Assembly: GCF_009914315.1 (NCBI RefSeq)
Contig: NZ_CP042596.1
Coordinates: 2,976,001 to 3,040,000, forward strand
From: Granulicella sp. WH15
GTDB taxonomy: Bacteria; Acidobacteriota; Terriglobia; Terriglobales; Acidobacteriaceae
Length of the DNA: 64,000 bases
Reading direction: 5' to 3'
In this document: positions 28,669-37,700 of the stretch, in pieces
How positions within the stretch are numbered: position 1 is the stretch's first letter
How the letters are laid out: the number at the start of each line of letters is the position of its first letter
Position numbers and translations under genes: made by a program
The notes under the pieces: generated by a model
Told to the model about the DNA's origin: nothing
What the model saw: the letters and a program-made list of their open reading frames with translations, nothing else
The model's database searches: none

Positions 28669-29145
28669 ATGAAGAGAACCGCGAGTTTTGCTCTACTCTT
28701 ACTCTTCCATCTTTGGTGCAGCGTAGCGGTCGCTCAAGAGCCAGCTATGCCACAGCCACATGGGGAGCTTTATCTAAAGCCGCTCCAGGTTCCAAAGGGG
28801 GCCCGGATCATCGGCTTCGAATTGCATATGGTTGCAGGAGTGTTCTACAGCGTTGAGGAAATCCCAACCGGATGGAAGGTAGCAGTCGATGACGATCCTT
28901 CATGGACGACAAGCTTGGAAGCCAGCGCGAAGCCCGGAGCTGTGGCGCTGGATGAAAAGTCTTTCGGGAAGATCGGAATCGAGGTTGTGAAGAACGAATC
29001 AGCGGATACAAAGTTCAATATCTGGGGCTGGCTGACCTTAGCGTCCGGCACAGAGACGTCAAAAAGGGTGCCACTGAACTCGTTTAGCTTCGACTTCGTC
29101 GAACGATATTCTCGCCACAAGCTCCACTATGTACCGAATCAGTAG
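28669..29145 (+). CDS. Secreted protein of unknown function, 158 aa, lying between msrP and msrQ
   Basis: A signal peptide (TASFALLLLFHLWCSVAVAQ) is followed by a beta-rich domain with no recognised family (LKPLQVPKGARIIGFELHMV, VDDDPSWTTSLEASAKPG). An AGGAGG lies 16 bp before the ATG, longer than ideal. It is encoded on the strand opposite to msrP and msrQ, and its 3' end overlaps the msrP stop by 7 bp. Base composition is visibly lower in GC than its neighbours, consistent with a late insertion. Confidence 0.7.
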   Translation: MKRTASFALLLLFHLWCSVAVAQEPAMPQPHGELYLKPLQVPKGARIIGFELHMVAGVFYSVEEIPTGWKVAVDDDPSWTTSLEASAKPGAVALDEKSFGKIGIEVVKNESADTKFNIWGWLTLASGTETSKRVPLNSFSFDFVERYSRHKLHYVPNQ

Positions 29146-30083
29146 TACCTCTTCAGGTCCATGCCGTTGTACAGGCTGGCCACCTCGTTGCCGTAGCCGT
29201 TGAACATCTGCGTGGGGATGGTGTGGGGCAGCAGGCTGGAGTCGATGCGGCGCTCGTGGGCCTGGCTCCAGCGGTGGCTGATGTTGGGGTTCACGTTGGA
29301 GTAGAAGCCGTACTCCTCGGGCATCAGGTCGTTCCAGAGCGTGCGCGGCTGCTTATCCGTGAATACGATCTTGACGATGGATTTGGCGGACTTGTAACCC
29401 CACTTCCAGGGCAGCACCACGCGGACCGGAGCGCCATTCTGGTTGGGCAGCGTCTGGCCGTAGCAGCCGAAGCAGAGCAGCGCCAGCGGGTGCATGGCCT
29501 CGTCCATGCGCAGGCCCTCGGAGTAGGGCCAGTTGTACTCGCTGGGCAGGTCGGGCATCTGCTTGCGGTTGATGTTGGAGATGAACTGGACGTACTTGGC
29601 GCTGGGCAGCGGATTGCAGAAGTTGATGAACTCGGAGAGCGAGTAGCCATCCCAGGGGATGACCATCGACCAGGCCTCGACGCAGCGGTGGCGGTAGACA
29701 CGGGACTCGATGGGCCGGTAGTGGAGCAGATCGTCGATGCCGACAGTCAGGGGCTTCTTGACCAGGCCCGCGACCTGGATCGTCCAGGGTCGGACCTGGA
29801 GGGTATGGGCGTTGTGCGCGGGGTCGGACTTCTCCGTGCCGAACTCGTAGAAGTTATTGTAGGCAGCGGCCTTGCCGATGGGGGTCAGGGCGTCGGGCAG
29901 GGTGTACTTGCTGGGGAAGGTCGTGAGCGCATCGGCGAAGGCAGAAGCGGGCAGCAGGCTGGAGGCGATGGCTCCGGCACCGAGCGTGGCCGCCGAGGTC
30001 AGGAACTGGCGGCGATTGCGGAAGGCGGACTCCGGCGTGATCTCGGAGGAGGCTATCTTGGTTTTGTTGGTGCGGAGGAGCAT
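29139..30083 (-). CDS. msrP: MsrP molybdopterin methionine-sulfoxide reductase subunit
   Basis: A 314-residue periplasmic molybdoenzyme of the sulfite-oxidase fold (YedY/MsrP) that reduces protein methionine sulfoxide. A Tat signal is clear: RNRRQFLTSAATLGAGAIAS (RR at residues 24-25). The molybdenum-ligating Cys134 sits in RHRCVEAWSMVIPWDGY. WPYSEGLRMDEAMHPLALL and VLPWKWGYKSAKSIVKI are family signatures. Maturation needs the Tat system and molybdopterin. It is divergent from the PIG-L gene across 85 bp. Confidence 0.94.
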   Translation of the reverse strand: MLLRTNKTKIASSEITPESAFRNRRQFLTSAATLGAGAIASSLLPASAFADALTTFPSKYTLPDALTPIGKAAAYNNFYEFGTEKSDPAHNAHTLQVRPWTIQVAGLVKKPLTVGIDDLLHYRPIESRVYRHRCVEAWSMVIPWDGYSLSEFINFCNPLPSAKYVQFISNINRKQMPDLPSEYNWPYSEGLRMDEAMHPLALLCFGCYGQTLPNQNGAPVRVVLPWKWGYKSAKSIVKIVFTDKQPRTLWNDLMPEEYGFYSNVNPNISHRWSQAHERRIDSSLLPHTIPTQMFNGYGNEVASLYNGMDLKRYY

Positions 30084-30168
30084 GTCGTTCCCTTCCCTTA
30101 CTGCTGATTAGACTACGGCGGGCGGATTCGGTGACAGAATCTGGGGCGAATATGAGAGATTTAGGTGC

Positions 30169-32883
30169 ATGGGAAAGTTTGGGTTTCGCAGGCGTGATTG
30201 GGTGGTCGCGGTCGCTCTGGGTTTGGGTGTCGTTCCCGCATGGGGGCAGGCAGGTATAAAGGTTGACCCGACAGGGCTAAGCGGCGAGCAGGTGCGGGTC
30301 TTGGGCGGGTATGTGCCGCTGCCGATCAACCAGGGCGCGGCGGCGCTCGAGCAGTTACTGCCCAAGCTGCGGACGCGGGCCAGCCTGATGCTGATCGTCG
30401 CGCACCCGGACGATGAGGACAGCGGGATGCTGACGTACGAATCGCGTGGGCAGGGCGCGCGGGTGGGGATGCTGACGCTGAACCGCGGCGAGGGCGGCCA
30501 GAATGTAATGTCGGCCGACTTCAACGACGCGCTGGGGCTGATCCGCACGCAGGAGCTGCTGGCGGAGGGGCGATATACGGGCGTCGACCAGATGTTCGGC
30601 ACGGTGGTGGACTTCGGCTTTTCGAAGACGAAGGAGGAGACGCTGGCGCAGTGGGGGTACGACCGCGTGCTCTACGACGCGGTGCGGGCGGTGCGGCTCT
30701 ACAGGCCGCTGGTAGTCGCGAGCGTCTTCGTGGGCGGCGTGACGGACGGGCATGGTCACCACCAGGTGGCTGGGCAGATGGCGCAGGAAGTCTTTACGGC
30801 GGCGGCTGATCCGAAGGTCTTTCCCGAGATGGGGCTGGCACCGTGGGCTCCGGTGAAGGTGTATGCGCGGGTGCCGTTTGCGCGGGTGACCAAAGAGGGG
30901 ATGTTCGACTATGCGACGGGCAAGATAGCTCCGACGCGGTTCTACAACTACGTGACGAAGAAGTGGACGACCGACCTGCCGGTGGAGAACGTCGTCGTAC
31001 ACGAGGGCGAGATGAGCCCGGCGTTGGGGATGACGTATCTCCAGTTTGCGCGACGGGGGCTGGCGCTCCAGAAGACGCAGATGGGGGATATGCGTTCGGC
31101 TCCGGGTGGGGCATTCGATGTGGGGTATACGCGGTATGGATCGCGAATTCCGGTGAAGGATGAGGAGAAGAGCTTCTTCGATGGAATCGACGTGACGCTG
31201 GCGGGGATCGCGGCGCTGGCTCCTTCGGATACGGGTGCGCTGAAGGCGGCGCTGGTGGGGATTGATGGGGATGCGGCTAAGGCGGCTGCGGCGTTCTCCA
31301 AGGCGGCTCCGGAGAAGAGTGCGCCGGGGCTGAGCGAGGGGTTGAAGGCGCTGGATGGGCTGATCGGCTCGGTGGAGAAGAGTGCTCTGCCAGCAGCGGA
31401 GAAGGAGAATGTACTGCACGAGCTGCGGGTGAAGCGGGTGCAGTTCAATGATGCGCTGGCGCTGGCTTTGGGAGTGACGGCGGAAGCTTCGGTCGAGCAG
31501 ACGCGGGACGTGTTGCCGGGGAGTCAGGTGCAGGTCGCGCTGAAGGTCAGTGGGGGGGCGAAGGTTGAGGATGCGTGGCTGTCGGGGAGCTTCGCGGGCG
31601 CAGGGCAGCCGGTGCGGTTTACCTTTGCGGGAGCTACCGGCAGGGCTGCACTAAAGGTGCCGGAGGATGCAGCCGGGACGCGGCCCTACTTCTCGCGGCC
31701 CAACATGGAGCAGGCGGTTTATGACCTGTCGGATATGTCGCTGCGGAACGCGGCGATGACGCCGTATCCGATGACGGCAACGGTTCACTTCGCCTATGGC
31801 GGCGCGTTGGTTGAGGTGAAGACGGTGGTCTCCAGCTCTGTGCCGACGATGCCCGAGAAGGTCGTTCCGGCGGTCTCGGTGGCAATGTCTCCGGCGGCGG
31901 GGATCATTCCGCTGGGGGAGAAGAGGTTTACTCTGACGACGCGGGTGGCTGGCACCACGGGCGACATAGAGGGCACGGTTCGGCTGGAGCTACCCTCGGG
32001 CTGGGCGTCGGAGCCAGCGGTGGCGAAGGTCTCGCTGGCCGAGGGCAAGGAGGTTTCGGTGCCCTTTGTGGTGACTCCGATGAAGCTGGAGGCGGGTAAG
32101 GAGTACACCCTGACGGCGGTGGCCGAGGCGGGCGGCAAGACCTACCGCGAGGGCTATCGCAGCGTCGGCTATGGGGAGCTGGTGCGGACGAACCTATACC
32201 GGCCAGCCGTCTACCGTGCGCAGGGCGTGGATGTGAAGGTGGCTCCGGGGCTGCGGGTGGGCTACCTGGCCGGAACCGGCGATGCGGTGGCGGCGTCGCT
32301 CGAGAACCTGGGAGTGAAGGTAACGATGCTCTCCGTCGCCGACGTGGTTGCGGGCAAGCTGGCCGGGTACGATGCCGTGGTGCTCGGTGTGCGGGCGTAC
32401 GCGGCGCACCCGGAGCTGCGCGGGGCGGGCAGTGCGGGGCTGTTGGCGTTTGCAAAGGACGGCGGCACGGTGATTGTGCAGTACGTGACGGGCGGTTTCG
32501 ATGCCGCGACCGCTCCGTATCCGATGGCTCTGGGGACGGAAGAGAAGGTGGTGGTCGAGACCGATCCGATGACTCTGCTGAAGCCCGCGAGCACGGTGCT
32601 GGCGTGGCCGAACCGGCTCGGACCGGCGGACTTCAAGGGCTGGGTAGAGGAGTGGGGCCACGGCTTTATGGGGACGTGGGATGCGAAGTACGAGGCTCCG
32701 CTCGAGGTCCACGACCCGGACCAGGACCCGCAGCGCGGCGGACTACTGGTGGCCCGGACGGGTCAGGGAACGTGGGTGTACTGTGCGCTGGCGCTTTACC
32801 GGCAACTGCCCGAGGGTGTGCCCGGCGCGTACCGGCTATTTGCGAACCTGTTGAGCCTGGGCAAGGCTCCCGCAGGACAATAA
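30169..32883 (+). CDS. Large secreted PIG-L/LmbE-family deacetylase
   Basis: A 904-residue exported protein with a signal peptide (WVVAVALGLGVVPAWGQ). Residues about 70-280 are a PIG-L N-acetylglucosaminyl deacetylase-like domain with the zinc motif AHPDDE (78-83) and the second metal segment DGHGHHQVAGQ. The middle is beta-sandwich-like (VRLELPSGWASEPAVAKVSL). The C-terminal 170 residues (VTMLSVADVVAGKLAGYDAV, KDGGTVIVQYVTGGF) resemble a ThuA/class I amidotransferase-like flavodoxin fold. It probably acts on extracellular amino-sugar conjugates; no substrate is known. Confidence 0.85.
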   Translation: MGKFGFRRRDWVVAVALGLGVVPAWGQAGIKVDPTGLSGEQVRVLGGYVPLPINQGAAALEQLLPKLRTRASLMLIVAHPDDEDSGMLTYESRGQGARVGMLTLNRGEGGQNVMSADFNDALGLIRTQELLAEGRYTGVDQMFGTVVDFGFSKTKEETLAQWGYDRVLYDAVRAVRLYRPLVVASVFVGGVTDGHGHHQVAGQMAQEVFTAAADPKVFPEMGLAPWAPVKVYARVPFARVTKEGMFDYATGKIAPTRFYNYVTKKWTTDLPVENVVVHEGEMSPALGMTYLQFARRGLALQKTQMGDMRSAPGGAFDVGYTRYGSRIPVKDEEKSFFDGIDVTLAGIAALAPSDTGALKAALVGIDGDAAKAAAAFSKAAPEKSAPGLSEGLKALDGLIGSVEKSALPAAEKENVLHELRVKRVQFNDALALALGVTAEASVEQTRDVLPGSQVQVALKVSGGAKVEDAWLSGSFAGAGQPVRFTFAGATGRAALKVPEDAAGTRPYFSRPNMEQAVYDLSDMSLRNAAMTPYPMTATVHFAYGGALVEVKTVVSSSVPTMPEKVVPAVSVAMSPAAGIIPLGEKRFTLTTRVAGTTGDIEGTVRLELPSGWASEPAVAKVSLAEGKEVSVPFVVTPMKLEAGKEYTLTAVAEAGGKTYREGYRSVGYGELVRTNLYRPAVYRAQGVDVKVAPGLRVGYLAGTGDAVAASLENLGVKVTMLSVADVVAGKLAGYDAVVLGVRAYAAHPELRGAGSAGLLAFAKDGGTVIVQYVTGGFDAATAPYPMALGTEEKVVVETDPMTLLKPASTVLAWPNRLGPADFKGWVEEWGHGFMGTWDAKYEAPLEVHDPDQDPQRGGLLVARTGQGTWVYCALALYRQLPEGVPGAYRLFANLLSLGKAPAGQ

Positions 32884-32899
32884 TGCCTCGGTTGAGGCA
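32884..32899 (+). other. Short hairpin after the PIG-L stop
   Basis: TGCCTC (32884-32889) pairs with GAGGCA (32894-32899) around a 4-nt loop, directly behind the stop codon. GAGGCAC is repeated again at 32908. It is too short for a confident terminator. Confidence 0.3.
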
Positions 32900-32922
32900 C
32901 ACTGTTGAGGCACATGGGAGGC

Positions 32923-33696
32923 ATGATGATCGAGTTGAGTGGAGCGCGTGAGGCGGAGTTGATCGAGGCAGCGAATCTGCTGCTGGATGCACGACGGACG
33001 AAGGAGGTCCTCGCCGACCTTCCGGTGAACCTGCAACCAACCACGCTCGAGGAGGCTTACTTCGTGCAGGATACGATGGCCGAAGCCTATGGCGAAGTGG
33101 GCGGATGGAAGGTGGGCTCGCCCACAGCGGACGGCGTGCCGATCTTCGCGCCGATGCCGACGAACTGGATCGCCGCGAGTGAAAGCCTGCTGAAGGGATA
33201 TCGGTATCGCGGGCTGGAAGCGGAGATCGCCTTTCTGCTGGGCGAGGATCTGCCCGCGCGGGCCACGCCGTACACACGCGAGGAAGTCGAGGCGGCGATT
33301 GAGAGCTGCCACCCGGCCATTGAGGTTCTGGACTCCGGACTGGCCGATCCGAACAAGGCGGTACGGATGTCGATGCTGGCCGATATCCAGATTCACGGCG
33401 GGTTTGTGTATGGTCCGGCGTATCCGGACTGGCAGTCGGTCGACTTCAAGCAGGAGCATGTGACGCTGGCTGTGGATGGGGTCGTGCGGGTAGAGCGCAC
33501 TGGATCAAATACAGCGGGCGACCTGAAGCGGCTGCTGCCCTGGCTGGCCAACGAGGCCGCCGCACGCACGGGCGGGCTGAAGGCTGGGCAGTGGATCACG
33601 ACCGGAAGCTGGACGGGCGTCACCCAGGCCGAGGCTGGGTCAAGCGTGGATGTGCGCTTCTCCACCGTGGGCCGGGTGATGCTCCAGTTCGAGTAG
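32923..33696 (+). CDS. FAH-superfamily hydratase/decarboxylase (2-keto-4-pentenoate hydratase-like)
   Basis: A 257-residue enzyme of the fumarylacetoacetate hydrolase superfamily, closest in layout to 2-keto-4-pentenoate hydratase (MhpD type). It has GGWKVGSPT near the N terminus, then the metal-binding LEAEIAFLLGEDLP, followed by SCHPAIEVLDSGL, and GQWITTGSWTGVTQAEAG near the end. It likely handles a 2-oxo acid in aromatic-compound breakdown. The exact start is uncertain: ATG 32923, 32926 and 32914 all lie near GGGAGG. It ends just before the hairpin preceding the LigD-type polymerase. Confidence 0.85.
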   Translation: MMIELSGAREAELIEAANLLLDARRTKEVLADLPVNLQPTTLEEAYFVQDTMAEAYGEVGGWKVGSPTADGVPIFAPMPTNWIAASESLLKGYRYRGLEAEIAFLLGEDLPARATPYTREEVEAAIESCHPAIEVLDSGLADPNKAVRMSMLADIQIHGGFVYGPAYPDWQSVDFKQEHVTLAVDGVVRVERTGSNTAGDLKRLLPWLANEAAARTGGLKAGQWITTGSWTGVTQAEAGSSVDVRFSTVGRVMLQFE

Positions 33697-33733
33697 GCAC
33701 CTCGTGCCGTTCTCTGAGGACGGCACGAGGTGC
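33697..33733 (+). promoter_or_regulatory. Perfect 14-bp inverted repeat filling a gene junction
   Basis: Arms GCACCTCGTGCCGT (33697-33710) and its complement (33720-33733) surround a 9-nt loop. It begins right after the stop of the FAH gene and ends right before ATG 33734. Related sequence (GCACTTCGTGCCGTTCTC) recurs at 37942-37959. Confidence 0.65.
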
Positions 33734-34642
33734 ATGGTGAAGACGATGGCAAAGGCTCCAGTGCGGCTGACGCATCCGGATAAGGTGCTGGACGAGGCGT
33801 CGGGCCTGACAAAGCAGGGGCTGGCCGACTACTACTGGGCCGTGTCCGAGAAGATGCTGCCGCACCTGAAGGGGCGGGCGATCAGCCTGGTGCGGGTGCC
33901 GGATGGGATCGGCGAGCCGCAGTTTTATCAGAAGCATAAGACCGCGATGATGCCGGATGGCTTTGACTCCGTCGCCGTGCCCGATAAGAAGACGGGCACG
34001 GTGGAGGAGTACATCGCGGCAAATACGCGGGAGGCCATCGCCTCGCTGGCGCAGATGAGCGTGATGGAGGTGCATCCGTGGGGATCGCTGGCGAAGAATC
34101 TCGAGAGGGCAGATCGGTTGATCTTCGATCTCGATCCGGATGAGGCTTTGAGTTGGGTGGAACTGGCCGGGGCTGCGGAAGATGCGAAGGAGCGGCTCGA
34201 AGCGCTGGGGCTGCGGAGCTTTGTGAAGACGACCGGAGGCAAGGGGCTGCATGTGGTGGTGCCCATCGTGGCCGAGATGGAGTGGCCGGAGGTGAAGGAT
34301 TTTTGCCATCGGCTGGTGCTCGAGATGGAGCGCGGGAATCCAGAGCTGTACCTGACGAAGATGACCAAGGCCGCTCGGGTGGGGAAGATTTATCTGGATT
34401 ATCTGAGGAATGAACGCGGGGCTACGGCGGTGGCTCCGTACTCGCCACGGGCGCGGGCTTATGTGGGGGTGGCGATGCCGCTCGATTGGTCGGAGTTGAA
34501 GGTGAAGGAACGGCCGGTGTATCGGGTGGGCGGCTTTGCGGAGTGGCGGGGACGTTTGGTGGAGGACGCGTGGGAGGAGTTCTTTGCGGTGAAGCAGAGG
34601 GTGAGTCCGAAGGCAAGGAAGGCTTTGGGGATGCAGGCGTAG
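33734..34642 (+). CDS. Stand-alone LigD-type primase-polymerase domain protein
   Basis: A 302-residue archaeo-eukaryotic primase-fold polymerase like the C-terminal domain of LigD. Family blocks: LTHPDKVLDEASGLTKQGLA, FYQKHK, VMEVHPWGS, FDLDPDEALSW (metal aspartates D132 and D134), VKTTGGKGLHVVVPI and YLTKMTKAARVGKIYLDYLR. The same blocks occur in the LigD at 49265-51940. Such enzymes add ribonucleotides and fill gaps during end joining. There is no ligase domain here. An upstream hairpin abuts ATG 33734; ATG 33746 is an alternative start with GGTGAAG ahead of it. Confidence 0.9.
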   Translation: MVKTMAKAPVRLTHPDKVLDEASGLTKQGLADYYWAVSEKMLPHLKGRAISLVRVPDGIGEPQFYQKHKTAMMPDGFDSVAVPDKKTGTVEEYIAANTREAIASLAQMSVMEVHPWGSLAKNLERADRLIFDLDPDEALSWVELAGAAEDAKERLEALGLRSFVKTTGGKGLHVVVPIVAEMEWPEVKDFCHRLVLEMERGNPELYLTKMTKAARVGKIYLDYLRNERGATAVAPYSPRARAYVGVAMPLDWSELKVKERPVYRVGGFAEWRGRLVEDAWEEFFAVKQRVSPKARKALGMQA

Positions 34643-34659
34643 GGATTGCAGGTGGGTAA

Positions 34660-34755
34660 GAAAGCATACCTCGGGGGCTAAAGCCCGCGTCTGTGGCTGG
34701 TTTTGATGTCCGGGCTAAAGCCCGGACCTACCTCAGAAGCAACGGCAACAGCAAG
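34660..34755 (+). repeat. Module A of the composite intergenic repeat
   Basis: Begins AAAGCATACCTCGGGGGCTA and contains the hairpin GTCCGGGCTAAAGCCCGGAC, ending in AGCAACGGCAACAGC. Modules B and C are absent here. Confidence 0.75.
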
Positions 34756-34777
34756 AACTTGGATCTGGAGAGATGAG

Positions 34778-37700
34778 CTACTCGGGCTGGATGACGAGGG
34801 TTGCGTGCGGCTTAGTGCCCGAGAGGATGCGGCTCAGATGGGTGAAGTAGAGATAGAGCACCGGTGTTGTATACAGCGTAAGCAGTAGCGAGACTGACAG
34901 ACCGCCGACGATGCTGATGCCGAGCGGGCGGCGCAGCTCGAAGCCTACGCCATTGCCGAGGGCCAGCGGCAGAGCGCCTAGAATCGCTGTCATCGTAGTC
35001 ATCAGGATGGGGCGGAAGCGGAGTCGGCAGGCCTCATAAATCGCTTGCTCGGGCGACTTCCCTTCACTGCGCTCGGCGTTCAGGGCGAAGTCGATGAGCA
35101 TGATGGAGTTCTTCTGCACGATGCCGATGAGCAGCACCACGCCGATCAGCGCGATGACGCTGAAGTCGTTGCCCGTGACCATGAGTGCGAGCAGTGCGCC
35201 TACGCCCGCAGACGGCAGCGTGGCCAGGATGGTGAGCGGGTGGATGAGGCTCTCGTAGAGCATCCCCAGGACGAGGTAGATGGTGACCAGCGCCAGCGCG
35301 ATGAGCAGCGGCTGCGACTTGAGCGATGACTGGAAGGCCTGCGCGGTTCCGGCGAAGGCGTGGTGCACGATCTGGGGCAGGCCGATGTCCTGCATGGCCG
35401 ACTCGATGACGGGAGCGACGTCGCCGAGAGCGAAGCCGGGCGCTAGGTTGAACGAGATGGTGACGGCTGGATACTGGCCCTGGTGGTTGACGACGAGCGG
35501 CGTCTTGATGGTGGTGAAGCGGCTGAAGGCCGAGAGCGGAACCAGCGCCGAGCCGGTGCCGTGGACGTAGATCTTCGAGAGCGAGTCGGTGTCCTGCTGG
35601 TACTGCGGGGCGGTCTCGACGACGACGTGGTACTGGTTGGTGGGGCCGTAGATAATGGAGACCTGGCGCTGGCCGAAGGCGTCGTAGAGGGTCTGGTCCA
35701 CCTGATCGGCGGTGATGCCGAAGCGGCTGGCGGTGTCGCGGTCCACGTCGAGTTGAAGGGTTAACCCGGCGTTCACCTGATCGCTGATGACGTCGCGGAT
35801 GCCGCCAATCTGCTTCATCTTCGCTGTGACGCGCGGCCCCCACTGGTTCAGCATCTCGAGACTCTCGGACGTGAGCGTGTACTGGAACTGCGAGGCTGAG
35901 CTGCGTGCGCCGATGTTCAGCTCCTGCTGTGGGACGAGGACGACCTGTACTCCGATGACCTTGTTGAACTGTGGCTGGAGGCGCTTGAGCACCTGCATCG
36001 ACGAGAGGTGGTGACGCTCTTCGATGCCCTTGAGCACGAGGAAGAGGCTAGAGACGTTGGGCGCGGGCGTGTTGGGGTTCAGGCCGAAGAAAGAGCTTTG
36101 GTTCCCTACTGCGTCGTCCTTGGCGACGATCTCCTGGACCAGCCTGGTCTTCGCACCGAGGTCGTCGAAAGAGATATCCTGCGCGCCGCGGATCTGGCCA
36201 AAGAGGCGTCCTGTGTCCTGTTGCGGGAAGAAGCCTTTGGAGATGCGGGTGTAGAGAAAGACCGTCAGAGCGCAGGTAAGGATGGCCACCGCCAGCACGA
36301 TGGGTTGATGGCGCAGAACGACGCGCACACCGGCGGCGTAGGCGGCTTCGAGGCGGTTGAGGATGCGGTCGCCGAAGCGGTAGAAGGGGCCGTGGCGGCG
36401 GGTGCTATGGGGTTCGAGCAGCACCGAACACAGCATCGGCGTGACGAAGAGGGAGACCGCGAGCGAGAAGGCGATGGCGATGGAGAGGACCATCGAGAAC
36501 TCGCGGAAGAGGCGGCCGACGATGCCGCCCATCAGCAGCATGGGGATGAAAGCCGCGACGAGCGAGATGCTCATGGCGATGACGGTGAAGCCGACCTCGC
36601 TGGAGCCTTTGATGGCCGCCTGCGTGGGCGAGAGACCGGCCTGGAGGTGGCGGTCTACGTTCTCGATGACGACGATGGCGTCGTCGACGACGAAGCCGGT
36701 GGCGATGGTGATCGCCATCAGCGAGAGGTTGTCGAGGGTGAAGCCGACGAGCTTCATCACAGCGAAGGTGCCGAGCAGCGAGAGCGGCACCGAGATGGAT
36801 GGGATGAGGGTGGAACGGCCCTCGCGCAGGAAGGCGAAGACGACCAGCACCACCAGCACGATGGAGAGCGCCAGCGTGATGGTGATGTCGTGGATGGAGG
36901 CGCGGATGGTGGTGGTGCGGTCCATCATGGAGTAAAGCCGGATGGTGGGGGGCAGACTGGCGCGCAGGGTCGGAAGCAGAGCCAGGATGGCGTCGACGGT
37001 GGCGATGGCGTTAGCACCGGGGGTCTTGTTGACGACGATCTGGATGGCCGGGTGACCGTTGACGAAGCCGCCGGTGCGGGTGTCCTCGACCGAATCGAGG
37101 ACGGTGGCGACGTCGCGGACGCGGACGGCAGAGCCGTGGCTCATGCCCAGGATGAGCGGGGCGTACTGGTCGGCGCGATCGAGCTGATCGGTGGCGGAGA
37201 TGCTCCAGACGCGGTCGTCTTCGAGCAGGCGGCCTTTGGGCTTGCTGACGCTGGCCCCGGCAAGGACGGAGCGGAGTCGCTCGAAGCCGAGGCGGTAGGC
37301 GCTGAGTGCAAGCGGGTTGGCCTCGACGCGGACGGCGGGCTTGGAGGAGCCGTTGAGTGAGACCTGGCCGACGCCGGGGACCTGCGCGATCTTCTGCGAG
37401 ATGGTCGAGTCGGCGATGTCGTAGATCTCTCGCAGTGGGACGGTGTCGGACTCGATGACGAGGATGAGGATGGAGGGGTCGGTCGGGTTGACCTTGCGGT
37501 AGAAGGGCGCGCTGGGCAGGTTGGTGGGGAGCTGCGAGCGGGCGGCGTTGATGGCGGCCTGGACGTCGCGGGCGGCTCCGTTGAGGTCGCGGTTCAGGTC
37601 GAACTGGAGGTTGATGGTGGTGCCGCCGGTGGTGCTGGCGGAGGTCATCTCGGTAATACCGGCGATGCGGCCGAACTGGCGCTCGAGCGGAGTGGCAATT

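Noticed and set aside
36008..37360. 450-codon plus-strand frame across the RND gene
   Set aside because: Asp/Gly/Val-rich antisense shadow with no recognisable domain; the minus-strand RND protein is complete.
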